A DNA stretch of 64,000 nucleotides from Anseranas semipalmata (GCA_013399115.1 VXAA01007270.1:569257-633256); one strand, 5' to 3'. Positions 54,401 to 64,000 are shown, numbered from the stretch's first letter. A program made the numbers and translations. Notes: a model not told the origin generated them from the letters alone.

Positions 54401-55129
54401 CTGCACAGTAAACTTCACTGAAATCAAACAGCTTCACAGAGTGATTTCCCGATATTGACAGAAAATGCAAAAAGTAGGGAGTGATGAGAAAAACAGAGTT
54501 GATTAATAAAATTGTGAGAGTTGCATTTGATAATATTAAAAGGTACCATGCTTCAGCTTAAACAGTAAGAATTGTGTGTAGCAATAAAACCATGTGTGAT
54601 GAAGGCATGATTATCGTACTCTTCCTCCCAAAAGCGTTTTTGGAGTCGAAAACAGGCTGCAGCGAAGCAAGAAGCTAAACTACAGTTTAACAGCAAACAA
54701 AATCAGGGCTCAGAGGTACCAGGAAAAGAGAAGGAAGCCGTTCTTTTCCTATGCTGCAGCTGATCTCTACCCTCACAGGGTCTTATTTTTTACTGATGTG
54801 AAGGTCATGCGCTGACGTTCTCTCTGCCCTCTGGCCAGGCAGCCTGAAGAAACACGCTCGCATACAACCTTCCCAACACCTCTGCTGGGAAGAGAAAATG
54901 CGCAAATGTTTCTAAGCCCTGTCGTGCAAAATGCCAGTTATTTGGACACCTCTTTATCCACAGGTTAGCCCGAAGCACACGAGGGTCGGTTCACACGTCA
55001 TTTCCTACCAGCAGCCACACTGCAGGGCAGCCACAGCCAGCAGGGCTGGTACCATCTTTAACTGGCATTTGCAAAGAGTGGTTCAGTTTTGTTAGAAGCG
55101 TGGGGACAGCTTAATTGGGCTCATAGTAA
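51491..55129. other. intronic sequence, no gene seen
   Basis: Non-coding. GC content rises from about 54,600 onward, with repeat-free sequence such as CCAAAAGCGTTTTTGGAGTC, itself partly self-complementary (CCAAAA...TTTTGG). No exon is recognised. Confidence 0.5.
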
Positions 55130-55139
55130 CACATAGAAT

Positions 55140-55400
55140 GTGATTATTATTTTATCTTTTAGCAGAATGATAAAGGTTTTCAGCTCTGATTCGTGCTTTG
55201 GACAACTGGCTATGCCATATCAGAAAGAGTGTGTTAATGTGCGCAGAGCTAAGATCTCAACTACCGTAATTATGATCCGTACAACAAATGGCAAACGCCG
55301 TGGGTTTAATCTTCTTCTTCTCCCCCAGAAGTGCCCTGCCAATTCAGCAGACACATTTCTGTAAACTAGAAGCGACCTCGTTATCTGGAAGCCCCTTCTG
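55140..55400. promoter_or_regulatory. candidate conserved non-coding element before the CpG island
   Basis: Repeat-free block with TTATTATTTTATC, CCGTAATTATGATCC and GGCAAACGCCG words. It lies immediately left of the CpG island. Its composition is unlike the rest of the intron. Regulatory role is inferred. Confidence 0.3.
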
Positions 55401-55559
55401 TGGAGCCGTGAGCTGAGGTTACAGCTGTGCTTACAGCCACGCTGGGGTCCTCCCAGGAATCTGGGATTCCCTAGGGGCGGATGGGGAGGGAAGCGCCCAC
55501 CTCCCCACAGCTGCCGGGGGAACTTTGCTGTTTGAAGCAGCGGGGCTTTCCCTGCTCTG

Positions 55560-56240
55560 GGAAAGCTCCCCCCAGCCCGCCCCATGCACCCGTAGCGCGG
55601 CTTGCTGTGGGATGCCACGGAGCCGCGCCGGTCCCCAGGCCGGCTGGCTGCTGACGAGCGAGCTCCACTCCCAATTCAAAGCGAGTTAAATTCAGCACTG
55701 GCTTGTGGGGAATATCGAGCTGTAATTCGGGAGGAATTTTATCTGGCTCAAGGGACAGCGCTGGCCGAGACGCTTTCTCAGGCTTCACTTGGCAGATTAA
55801 TAGACTTGAGGAGGACTCGGCCCTGCTCGGGGTTTTGGCCGCGCAGCTCCGCGCAGAGGCGCGAGGGCTGCACGTGCTCTCCCCTGGCCACAGGCCGGCC
55901 ACGGCTGCGCCGCCATCAAAGCCACCAGGCCCGGGCCACGAGGCTGCCGCAGCTGCGGGGCCTGCTTGGCTCTTCCGTGTGCCGCATTATCGGTGGCGGT
56001 GGCCCCGGCAGAGCCCGGCCTGCACTGGTGGAGCCGAGCGGGGCGTTGCTGCTGGCCCCGACGAGGGACGGTGCCGCCGATTCCCCGCTTCCTGAGCAGG
56101 CCAGACGGCTTGCTGTTTTCTTCTCGTCTCTTATCACCCCCTGTCACTGCAAGAGAGGTCTGGCTTCGGCTGCGGTTTGTGCTGATAGGCAGCGGTGAAG
56201 TGGAAAAGGCGCGGGAGGGAAGGGAGCGTAGAGGAGGAGG
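55560..56240. promoter_or_regulatory. intronic CpG island
   Basis: CpG counts by eye are about 5-7 per 60 bases in 55,801-56,100 and 11 in 55,561-55,680, against roughly 0-1 per 100 in most of the intron. C+G is high. CpG islands usually mark promoters or developmental regulatory elements, and this one lies about 6 kb upstream of the GMDS penultimate exon. Embedded AT-richer sequence at 55,680-55,800 (GCGAGTTAAATTCAGCACTG) looks constrained. A 198-codon stop-free frame at 55,602-56,198 has no ATG at all, so I do not call it a gene. It could be a promoter for a non-coding RNA or an alternative GMDS transcript, or an orphan island. Confidence 0.7.
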
Positions 56241-56269
56241 ACGGCATCTCCACTGCTGTTCTTACTGCC

Positions 56270-56350
56270 CTCATGTTTATTGCCACTCCGAGCTCATTTG
56301 CCTTAACCCTTTGGAAGCTGGTCACATTAAAGATTATCAAACGGATAAGA
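56270..56350. promoter_or_regulatory. candidate conserved element at the right shore of the CpG island
   Basis: CTCATTTGCCTTAACCCTTT and GGTCACATTAAAGATTATCA, then ACGGATAAGATAAAG with paired GATA words. No repeat match is seen. The abrupt change from CpG-rich to this dense motif block suggests constraint; inference only. Confidence 0.3.
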
Positions 56351-58080
56351 TAAAGCCGCTGCTCTAACACCTGCGATTCCTGGTGGAAAAGCAAGGGCTG
56401 GGCCCGGATTTGATTGACTGTGCGGCTTGTGGTGGCACCTTATGGGGGTGTGCAGGGGGTCCTGAGGTACGACCTTACCCTGAAGGTGGCCGGCGCTTGC
56501 AGCCTGCTGAGGTCCATCAGAAGTGCAGGTGCTCAGCGCCTCGCAGTGTCAGCCCGGTCCCCTGTCTTTTCCTCTCCCTTCCCTTCCCTTCCCCCTCAAT
56601 GTGGTTTTATTAAAAATGGAGCTTTCTGAACAGGGAGGGAGTTTGCACACGAAAACATGCTGGGGAAAAAAGCACGCCTCTTATTTTAAGTGACATTTTG
56701 TTATATGTGAGTTTCAACCTATTCGTTGCTTTTGCCTTTTGCCTTTTCCTGTGGTTCTTTGCAAACAATACTGTCTTTCTGCTAAAGACTGCTGACCCGA
56801 GAGTGGAAAGCAGTCTGTTCATGCTGCATTAAAACAAATTTAGATCAGAAACCAAATTCACTGGCATTCCTCTATTCCCTTGGTACCCTGACTGCTCCAC
56901 AACTTTGCTTTTCTAAGAACCGAGGAAAGAAAAAATGAAAACGGAGCGACACATTACGGCTCTTCTGAAATGCCTGAAGATGTTTACTGTGTTCCTCGTT
57001 AGGCTGGGGCTTTGCTCATTGACGTGTCTTATCTCCAGTCTCCTCAAATTTAGTGTGGTGATAGGAGTCACTTTCTTTATAATCACACTGTTTTTTCCTG
57101 TTACTATAGATATTATACCAAACACTACCCTTCGCAAAGAAATCAAGCCAGTGCTCTCTGCACTCGCGGAGCAGGGCCCACAGCCCAGCAGATGCAGTGC
57201 TTGTGTCTGGGACTCCTCCTGGGTTTCGGTCCATGCTCAGCTGAGCTCTGCGTCGGATTTTGCACCAGTGAGATGCATGTTCACAGGCTCTACAGCTCCT
57301 GTCTAGCGAGGTCTCGCAACTATTCCTGAGTGCACTGGGAATAGCTCAGCTGAAGTCACAGCAGCTGCTCTGTAACTTTGCATCTGTGTTGGGACACAAA
57401 GTCCCGGGGCCTGGTGGCAACCGCGGGAGGATGCTGGGGGACAGGGGGTAAGGGTGACAGCCGCAGAGCTGCGTAGGGAGCAGGGCATGCAGTCTCCTGT
57501 TTGCAGCAAACACTGCAGCAAGGCTGTTTCCCGAGCAGATACCCAAGAATACGGCGTGGCTGACGTTGTTACTGAGGCGTGCTGTGTGAGCTCTCATTAA
57601 AACTTGCTATGAAAAATGCTCCAGAAAGTGCATGAAAGGGGACACTGATGAAGTAAAGTTTGACGTATGCATTACTGAGATATAATGGTGAAAATGCAAA
57701 GCTGTAAGCTAATATTGTCTGATTAAACGGCTATGTTTATTAATTTTTCTTTTAATGGGGCAAGTTAAAGTTTAAGGGCAAGGGTCTTAAGAAGGAGACA
57801 AGGAAAATAAAAGACAAACAGGGTTTGTGGGAGACTTGGCCCCTAGACTCTTGAAATCCTTCTTGACAAGACTCCTTGAGCAAGAGTGCAAGACTAAACA
57901 CGTAAGCCAGAGCCTCTGCTGAGCTGGGTCTGCGCTCCTTACTTGTGGGAGCTCTGCTGTAACAAATCATCTTCCAAGCAGCCTTGCTGATTGTGAATGT
58001 AACCCTGGCCACTTTTCAGATGCAGTAAAACTGTTGTGTGCTTAGATCAAGTCTGTTTATTTTTAGAGGTAAAGCCTTGT
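56351..58080. other. intronic sequence, no gene seen
   Basis: Moderately GC-rich shore followed by ordinary intron. A CCCTTCCC pyrimidine strip lies at about 56,567-56,595. The 123-codon frame at 56,935-57,306 opens with a hydrophobic stretch, but it overlaps frames on the other strand and has no recognisable family or splice context. Confidence 0.5.
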
Positions 58081-58380
58081 CTCTGCCGCAGCGAATCGAG
58101 CTGGGCACAATTCCATCGCAGGTGTTTTACTGAGGACTCGGTCTGCATTTTATTCTGGTGTAACAGCGAGCAAAAACTGGCTCTCGGCGCTGGCTTAAAC
58201 GAAGGAATATTTTAAAGGCAATCAGCTGAGCTGTAGTAATTAAGGAAACCTTGGATTTCTTTCAGGCCACATTATCTCCTTTTTCTCACATTGTCTTGAG
58301 GCTTTACATTTTCAGTTAAAGTTAATTGAATGAGACAGTGATGCATTGCACAGAGAAACCAGATCAATCACTGCATGAGT
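58081..58380. promoter_or_regulatory. candidate conserved non-coding element
   Basis: Repeat-free sequence with GCAGCGAATCGAGCTGGGC, GTAGTAATTAAGGAAACC, and CAGTTAAAGTTAATTGAATG. Homeodomain-like TAATTA/TTAATTG cores are clustered. Inferred from texture only. Confidence 0.28.
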
Positions 58381-61311
58381 CAAGATAGAAGTAGTGATGA
58401 CACTCAGAAGAAGAGCTTGGGAAATGCGATATTTACATTAAAGTATTCTACATTTTTGTCTCAGGGCTTTAAAACCTAATTTAAAAATGCCTTATCACAT
58501 TGCATAACAAATTTCTCCCTGCTTATCTGCATGTATTTGTGTGTGTGTGCATTTGGACAATGAAACTGAACCATCATAAAATCAGATTTAGTAATAATGG
58601 GGTATTTTCTACACAGTTAGGCATCCTAACTTACAGAAAAGATCAAAGAGAAAAAATCACCTTGAACAAATGCATTATTTTCTCTGAGAGACAGTTATAT
58701 GACAGTGGGGTGGATATAAAGCCATAGGAGAGTTTACTGTTGTATTCAGTGGCAACAGAAAATCTGACTGCTGTCTTTTCCATCCTCCTTCCCTTTAAAT
58801 ATTTACCTGGATGTTGTTTCCAACTCTTAGCTTCCAGGCAAAACTCATCACTAGTATTCACTTATGTTAACTGTATTTGCAAGGAAAATAAGGGATTGTT
58901 CCTCCTAAAATGGTTAACTAAGAGCAAAGGCTTAATTTGATGTTCGTGACCCGAGTAGTGTAAAAACAGCAGACAGCCTTAATCAGTGTTTTCAGGTTTG
59001 CAAACTCTCAGCTCAGTATCTAAATCCTTCATGAAGTCAAAGGGTTTTGTTTCCCTATCAGTACGTAAAGCACAATGCTACAGAAAAATGTTCTCCTGCA
59101 GGGATACAAAACACGAAGCGGTGCCGTTTCATCAGGTGCCTTTCCATCAGGCACAGAGATGCCGGGCAGCTTGGATTCAGCAGCAGCCAGCTGTCTTTCA
59201 GGAACAGCCCTCGACCCCCCAGAAATCCCAGATTTCTCCCGTGGAAGCTTACCTCTTCCCTCTTTGCTTTCTGACCTGGTTGTACCTCCAGAAAGTGAAG
59301 CCCTGACACTGAAGAACCAATACACTTTACGGATCAGCATGCCAGAGGTTTTTTGGTGTGGGTTTTTTTTTTTTTTCCTTTTTTTGGAAGCCTGACAGAT
59401 GCATCTCTGGTTTCAGTGAAAGACTTGAATAACATAAACAAGCAGTCATTCTGTTCCAAGAGGAGCTTTTTTTAATATTCTTATTTTATTGTAATTACCT
59501 TATTGTTTTCATATTATGAGCTACTTGTAGAAAAATACAGGAAACATGACTGCAATACAATCCTTTAATCAGGAATAGCTTTGTTCCAGTCTTCATTTCC
59601 ATTCAGTGTTGAAACTTTGCCTAATAAGAATACAACTAAACCTTGAATTTAGATGTAATATGGTGTTAATACTGTTGTATCATACAGCATTTTATCTCTG
59701 TACTTAGTGACTTCTGTAAGAGAACCTTTTAAAAAGTGTGTAGGAGTCATTTTGTTCATAAAGCTATTTTCAAGTAAATCTTACTACAAAATAGTGTTTC
59801 TCAAAAGTACACAAACTTCTTCAGGAGAGCCACTTAAAAATCTTTTAACCTAAGGCAGATGGGGAATTTGTATTATCATATATATTAAATCTTTTTTCTC
59901 TTTTTTTTTTTTATCACAGATTATGCCAGAATGCGTTTACTGCATCATTGTTAACGCATGTGATTTTTTTAAGAAAAAAAAAAAAAACATTTTTATACGT
60001 AAACGGATTTAGTACAATAGTTGTTTGTGTTATCTCTATGTATATCCAGCACTGCAAATAACTTTGTTATTACTGATTTGAAATCTCCCCCCAAACCTTA
60101 TTTTGGCCCATTCGGCAGCTGAGTGTTTATGCTTTTGAATGAAGGACTGGAATTAGGTAAAGCATTTTTCTTTTTTTTAGATAAACTGTTTTAACAAAAA
60201 GCATTTGTCCAAGAAAGCTAAAAGACTGCTCCCAAGCTGTTTGAAAGCAGAATGCAGCTACATACAGCAGGCGACGGCAACTCATTCGCTTTTTCTTGGT
60301 CCACTTCTTAAATGGGAAACCAGGATCCTAGATAGGCTGGGTTTTAAAAAATGTTTTCGATGTGAAGATTGTGGAGGTAAAATTATTGCTTACACAGCAT
60401 TTCTAAAAATGAAACTAAGTTTTATGATACGGCTTTTATGACTTAAAATGAGGTGGTACTAAAGCACAGCTTCTAGCTAATGGCTCGAATTAGAACTGAG
60501 TAAAAAGCAATTGTTTTTATATTGAAATTTATTTTAAGAAGGATTTCCTTGTTTCCAGGCACGTACATACACACACATGTAATGTGAATTAAACCGAACA
60601 CCAGATAAAAGGCATGCCTCTGTCAGTACATTAGGGCCCGATCCAAATTTTTATCAAAGTTAGTGGGAGCCTTTCCCGTTTCCAACCAGAGTTTGCAATC
60701 CATATTCACACGACCCTCGGGGGGATCCCTCGGGCTGATGCGGTTTTGCATGCCTTGGCCTCAAATGTCTGCTGCAGCTTCTAAAAACCCATTATTGGGC
60801 TGCAGTAGGAAATCATTTAGTCTAATTTAAGGAAATCACAGCGTTTTTATTTTCATATCATTTTGTTCCGACCCATCCGTTTACTCTTTTCTGAAGGCAT
60901 ACTGAAATGTTTTCAGCGCAGAGACTGAAGTATTACAAATGCTGCCTGGAACAGTCTCAGCAGACGTGTTTGTTCCACATCCCCTTCTGCAGTGCAATGT
61001 TTCCTCTGGTGGATTTCCTCTGCTGCTGGAAGCGAGCTGTCTAGCTTTCTGCAGCACAATTACGAAGAAGAATTTCCTACATTTTACTGCACAGGATGAG
61101 GTGATTTTGGAAGTCAGCACGACCCGAACCGCACACGCACAAAAGATAGCGTCTGCAAAGCGGGGTCTGCAGCAGCGCGGTGAAAAACCTGCAGCCACAA
61201 AGCGCTCGTCAGCCCCACCGCTGGTCAGAGAGCGAATGAGGGAGAAGATCTTTTTGGAAACCCTGCCGTGCTACCACGCTCAAGCCAAAGGCAAGAGCGG
61301 GATTCGGCCTT

Positions 61312-61336
61312 AACTTTGTTGTTCTGCAACAAAGTT
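61312..61336. other. perfect 10-bp hairpin
   Basis: AACTTTGTTG (61,312-61,321) and CAACAAAGTT (61,327-61,336) are exact reverse complements separated by TTCTG. In a eukaryotic intron this has no terminator meaning. It could be a fortuitous palindrome or part of a structured element. Confidence 0.75.
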
Positions 61337-61881
61337 TGTTTTGTTTTTCTTTAAACACGGGCGGATACAATTTGAGAACGTACTGCTCCAGAGAAGTGAA
61401 GCTTGTAAGGAGAGATGACATTTTATTAAACCATCACATATAATTGCAAAAGCTAGCTGTTTAAACAAAGTACTTGGATTTTACAGGAAGATTCGGTCAG
61501 TTCCTTTGTTCATTTAGAGATGCAGAAAAAGGAGTTGTTTTCCTTGTTTAATTTTGTTATTTTTGATGACCGCTTGCAGGATTGTTTCAGTGCGGTAGCA
61601 CTTTTAGGAATACTTAAACAGCGAGGTGGATATGAACAAAGTCTTAGTTTCAAGAAAATTTGTTTTCATTTATGAGATATTTAGACTTTTCTTTCCACAT
61701 GGATGCTCAAAGTAGTGAAGAAAAAAAGATGTAGGCATTCAAAAGCTGGCTGTTTACTACTGTTGCATGTGGTTACCCGTATTCACAACAGTCTTTCAGC
61801 ATCATCTGTCTGTGATCACGTTTTTATTTGAAAGAGATTAGTTGTCATGTTTGTTCTGTGATTTACATTATTTAAACAAAT

Positions 61882-61900
61882 GGGGGGGGGGGGGGGGGGG
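61882..61900. repeat. G19 homopolymer
   Basis: Nineteen consecutive G between TTTAAACAAAT and AAGCAGCTC. Such a run can form G-quadruplex structure and is prone to length error in assemblies, so the exact count is uncertain. Confidence 0.85.
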
Positions 61901-62399
61901 AAGCAGCTCATTCAATAGCATGACTAAGATATATGACAACTTATTATAAAATGTTCACCATTACAAGGCAGCAAGGCTGGAGCTCAAGCCCCGCGCGCAC
62001 AAAAACAAAGAATAACTCTTTCGCTCTGAAATAGCCTGGTGAAAGGATGCTGCCTCCTGGTGATTTATAGGCATATGAGCTCCCACAAAAATTGCATCTT
62101 AAATATTTTGTCCTCAGAAGGTGGCCAGGCCCGAGAGAGCCGTTCCAGCCGCGCTCAGCTTGCAGGGATGCGCGCATGGCATGGCCCTGCCAGCGAGGCA
62201 CCGCACCTCGCCTGACGCCCGCCGACCGCTGAGCACAGCCCGCGAAGGCTCCTCTCGCCCTGGAGGCTCTTGCTCAATTTTCATTCCTCGGACAGGTTAC
62301 GGCCCAGGGGGCTTTGGGCCGGGAACAAGGTCAGCCCCGCACACTGCCGGATGGGGAAGGAGAACGGTTCTCGCAGTGTTTTTCTCTTCTTTTCCGCAG

Positions 62400-62468
62400 G
62401 ATTTTCTTCAAGGGGACTGCACCAAAGCCAAGCAAAAGCTGAACTGGAAGCCCAGAGTCACGTTTGAC
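62400..62468 (+). CDS. GMDS: GMDS penultimate exon (GDP-mannose 4,6-dehydratase, partial)
   Basis: GMDS is a cytosolic, NADP-dependent enzyme of the extended short-chain dehydrogenase/reductase family. It converts GDP-mannose to GDP-4-keto-6-deoxymannose, the first step of de novo GDP-fucose synthesis. This exon is 69 bp in phase 0 and encodes 23 residues, beginning [11 protein letters not shown] and ending NWKPRVTFD, the hallmark C-terminal block of the family (the L-G-W/L-N-W-K-P element). It is preceded by a pyrimidine-rich tract and a CAG acceptor at 62,397-62,399 and followed by a GTGAGT donor at 62,469. Joined to the next exon it gives the family C terminus with no gap. The Rossmann fold and catalytic Ser/Thr-Tyr-Lys residues are encoded by upstream exons outside the window. 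The assignment is from recognition of the peptide and the splice signals, and I am very confident. Confidence 0.96.
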
Positions 62469-62801
62469 GTGAGTGGTGCGCTTTGTACCTACCGGGGGTC
62501 CATGTCCTCCAAGAGCAATCCATGGGGGGGAGGCTTTGCCTGGGGTGACTTGGGCGCACTGAGAAGTCAAATTTTCAGTGACCACCCTGGGGCTGTTGTT
62601 CTTGCTTGGAAGACAGCAGCCACCACGGCAGTGCAGGGCATCCCCCATGACTCTGCTAACCTGTCCCGGAAAGGGCCCAGCGCGGGCACCAGCATTTTGT
62701 CCCCATCCCGCCGCGGGGGCCGGGGGGTGCTCGTTGTGCCACTTCCCACCCGCTTCGTCCCCAGCGCTGGGGCCCTCACCCGCCTCTCTCCCTCCTCGCA
62801 G
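62469..62801 (+). other. GMDS: last GMDS intron (333 bp)
   Basis: A GT-AG intron with donor GTGAGT and an acceptor preceded by a strong pyrimidine tract. It is far shorter than the intron before it. Its length is exactly 111 codons and the GMDS reading frame stays open throughout, so a retained intron would insert 111 residues without a frameshift. The translated insert is rich in Gly, Ser, Pro and Ala and resembles no domain I recognise. This is most likely a by-product of high GC content. Confidence 0.93.
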
Positions 62802-62864
62802 GAGCTGGTCAGGGAGATGGTGGACGCCGACGTGGAGCTCATGAGGAACAACCCCAACGCCTGA
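62802..62864 (+). CDS. GMDS: GMDS terminal coding exon with stop codon
   Basis: The last 20 codons and TGA stop of GDP-mannose 4,6-dehydratase, starting [11 protein letters not shown] and ending LMRNNPNA. These residues form the C-terminal helix and tail that close the substrate domain. The acceptor is a CTCTCTCCCTCCTCGCAG tract ending at 62,801. The exon is phase 0, so it joins the preceding exon between codons (FD/EL). The C-terminal NPNA is the normal end for vertebrate GMDS, so the protein is not truncated. Third positions are G/C-rich, like the flanking CpG-rich sequence. The 3' untranslated region follows directly. Confidence 0.96.
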   Translation, partial: ELVREMVDADVELMRNNPNA

Positions 62865-63180
62865 GCCCCGGCGGGACCCGAGCTGGCACCCACAGCCAGC
62901 ACAGCCACAGGGCTGGGGTGGGTGGCCACCCCCCCCACGCCTGGTGGTGGCCTTATCGCTGGCCCGCCTGTACGTCAAAGCCCGGTTTTGTCCCCCCTCC
63001 GCCCTCCCAGTGCCTCTGGCCCCGCACATCGTCCCGGGGCAGCCCCGCTCCTCCGTTCGGGCTGCCTCTGGTGCCCGCTGTTAGCTGGGGATGGGTCCCC
63101 CCGGTACTGTACCCAGAGGAGTCATCGGCTGGCAAGCCCACTGATTTCCTTTTTTAATTAAAACTCGTCTTTTTTATTAC
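62865..63180 (+). other. GMDS: GMDS 3' untranslated region (end approximate)
   Basis: This follows the TGA stop and is about 315 bp of GC-rich sequence with C-runs. It ends after a T-rich/ATTAAA block. The cleavage site is inferred to lie 10-30 bases after the signal, near 63,175-63,190, because T/GT-rich sequence (TCGTCTTTTTTATTACC, then a CGTTTTTAG stretch) follows. No AU-rich destabilising element is evident. Confidence 0.8.
63157..63162 (+). other. GMDS: ATTAAA polyadenylation signal of GMDS
   Basis: ATTAAA is the commonest variant of the canonical AATAAA hexamer. It sits about 290 bases after the stop codon and is followed by T-rich sequence suitable as a downstream element. It is the first good signal on this strand after the coding region. 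Confidence 0.8.
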
Positions 63181-64000
63181 CAAGGACCTCCAGCACGTTT
63201 TTAGTCCTTTCTCCCATTTGAATGACAGAAAAACGAAAGCGTCCCCCGCACCGCCCCCCAGCAACAACAGCAGCAAACCTCTGGCACTAACGCGCGCCCA
63301 CCATCCCTCCGGCCCACGCTCCGCGGCTTCCCCTCGTCCTCCTTTTCTGAGCGCTCCTTGTTTTCCTTTCCTGCAGCTCACCTCCACCCCAGCGGCCCAT
63401 TTCCACCACTTGAACTCTGCGAAAGTTTGGATAACTTGATCTAACTTGCAGTGAAATCGCCTTTTGACCATGCCGAATTAATTCCTAATTGCTGGAATCG
63501 CTTTCAAACCAGTCAGAGGGGGCTTGTAAGGGTTTGTCAGATCTTCATTTCAGAGTGTGAGCGAGTCACAGAAAGCCTTTTTGTCCAGCACCTTCCCAAC
63601 TCTGGGGTCTGGGTTTTTTTTTTTTTTCCTTTTTTCCCCCAGAATTTCCCCATTCCCCTTCCATCCTCTTCCTGCTTACTATAATGAAACCTCGGACGGG
63701 AGCTTGAACCGTCTCAAAAGATGGCTTAAGAAATAAAAACAAAATAAATAAAACTTAAAAAAAAAATTAGAAACTTCAAGGTGAGTAAATATTTTTGCAC
63801 TTTTCGTGCCAAGGTACCCGGGTTATCCAGAGGTCGTCAAGCCCATACATTTCCCGTTGGTTTCGGATCTTCCACCCACCAATTACTCCCAGCATTTTAG
63901 CTTTATGCCTCGAAAATGAGCGCAGCCGCTGTCTCGCCGGGCGCAGCTGATGAGAGAGACATCTCTCAGAGGGGGCGAGGGGGGGGAGATGCAGGTTCTC
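63181..64000. other. downstream flank of GMDS, no gene seen
   Basis: CpG-rich patches lie at 63,235-63,360 and 63,900-64,000. A T13 run lies at about 63,616-63,628. An A-rich block carries three AATAAA hexamers (63,732-63,737, 63,743-63,748, 63,747-63,752), which could serve as a weaker distal polyadenylation site. Known vertebrate gene order predicts FOXC1 further downstream in the opposite orientation; none of its coding sequence is visible here. Confidence 0.55.

Larger units (their letters stand above)
1..62399 (+). other. GMDS: large GMDS intron (3' part, non-coding)
   Basis: No exon of GMDS or any other recognisable gene is visible upstream of 62,400. I looked for the preceding GMDS block (ending about ...KYYRPTEV before the splice) and did not find it. 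The sequence is therefore inferred to be one intron that continues beyond the left edge. Vertebrate GMDS is known to be a very large gene with long introns. Open reading frames here are short, overlap on both strands, and have no conserved domains. The alternative, that a lineage-specific non-coding RNA gene is nested here, cannot be excluded. Confidence 0.8.
58381..62399. other. intronic sequence up to the GMDS acceptor, no gene seen
   Basis: Non-coding. It contains T- and A-runs near 59,365-59,377, 59,902-59,913 and 59,973-59,988. An old-repeat-like scrap lies at about 60,630-60,690 (GGGCCCGATCCAAATTTTTA). The inverted repeat at 61,312-61,336 and the G19 run at 61,882-61,900 are listed separately. 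From about 62,120 the sequence becomes CpG-rich and remains stop-free in the GMDS frame into the penultimate exon, with an ATG at 62,181. Confidence 0.5.

Noticed and set aside
55602..56198. 198-codon + strand frame in the CpG island
   Set aside because: It starts with TTG and contains no ATG at all. Frames of similar length exist on the other strand, as expected from CpG-rich sequence.
1..62399. earlier GMDS exons
   Set aside because: I looked for the preceding exon's conserved end (YYRPTEV) and plausible codon variants with a following GT and found none, so no exon is called.
63771..63790. consensus splice donor CAAG/GTGAGT after the GMDS 3' UTR
   Set aside because: A perfect donor nonamer is expected about once per strand in this much sequence, and no matching exon or acceptor is visible.
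1..64000. tRNA, rRNA, CRISPR arrays, endogenous retroviruses, processed pseudogenes, prokaryote-type operons
   Set aside because: No cloverleaf with B-box, no regularly spaced direct repeats, no LTR pairs or viral domains, no intronless gene copies, and no clustered same-strand long genes were seen.

Overview
The window is vertebrate, most likely avian, genomic DNA. Long non-coding stretches carry few interspersed repeats. The clearest repeat is a 5'-truncated CR1 LINE at about 31,463-31,641 ending in the ATTCTATGA-type tail typical of birds and other sauropsids. The only protein-coding exons I can defend lie at the far right, on the + strand: the penultimate exon (62,400-62,468) and the terminal exon (62,802-62,864) of GMDS, encoding GDP-mannose 4,6-dehydratase. 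Both have canonical splice sites, and an ATTAAA polyadenylation signal follows at 63,157-63,162. GMDS makes the first committed intermediate of de novo GDP-fucose synthesis.

Positions 1-62,399 are then best read as the 3' part of one very large GMDS intron; I found no earlier GMDS exon. It holds the young CR1 tail, an older degraded CR1 body on the + strand (about 17,640-18,100), a degraded CR1-like element on the - strand (about 29,490-30,520), a few very old repeat scraps, low-complexity tracts, and a CpG island at about 55,560-56,240. Several stretches look like conserved non-coding elements: no recognisable repeat, clustered homeodomain, octamer, CRE or forkhead motifs, and short perfect inverted repeats. 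In vertebrates GMDS lies next to the forkhead genes FOXC1, FOXF2 and FOXQ1, so this intron may house their enhancers. That last point is inference.

Positions 63,181-64,000 are downstream flank, with CpG-rich patches and an A-rich block containing three AATAAA hexamers. FOXC1 would be expected further on in the opposite orientation, but no part of it is visible.

I see no tRNA, rRNA, CRISPR array, intact transposon or prokaryote-like system, and no convincing new biological system. The most interesting signals are three back-to-back perfect hairpins at 44,738-44,861, a near-palindrome of two inverted forkhead sites at 41,232-41,253, the intronic CpG island, and a final GMDS intron that is 333 bp long, a multiple of three, and free of in-frame stops.
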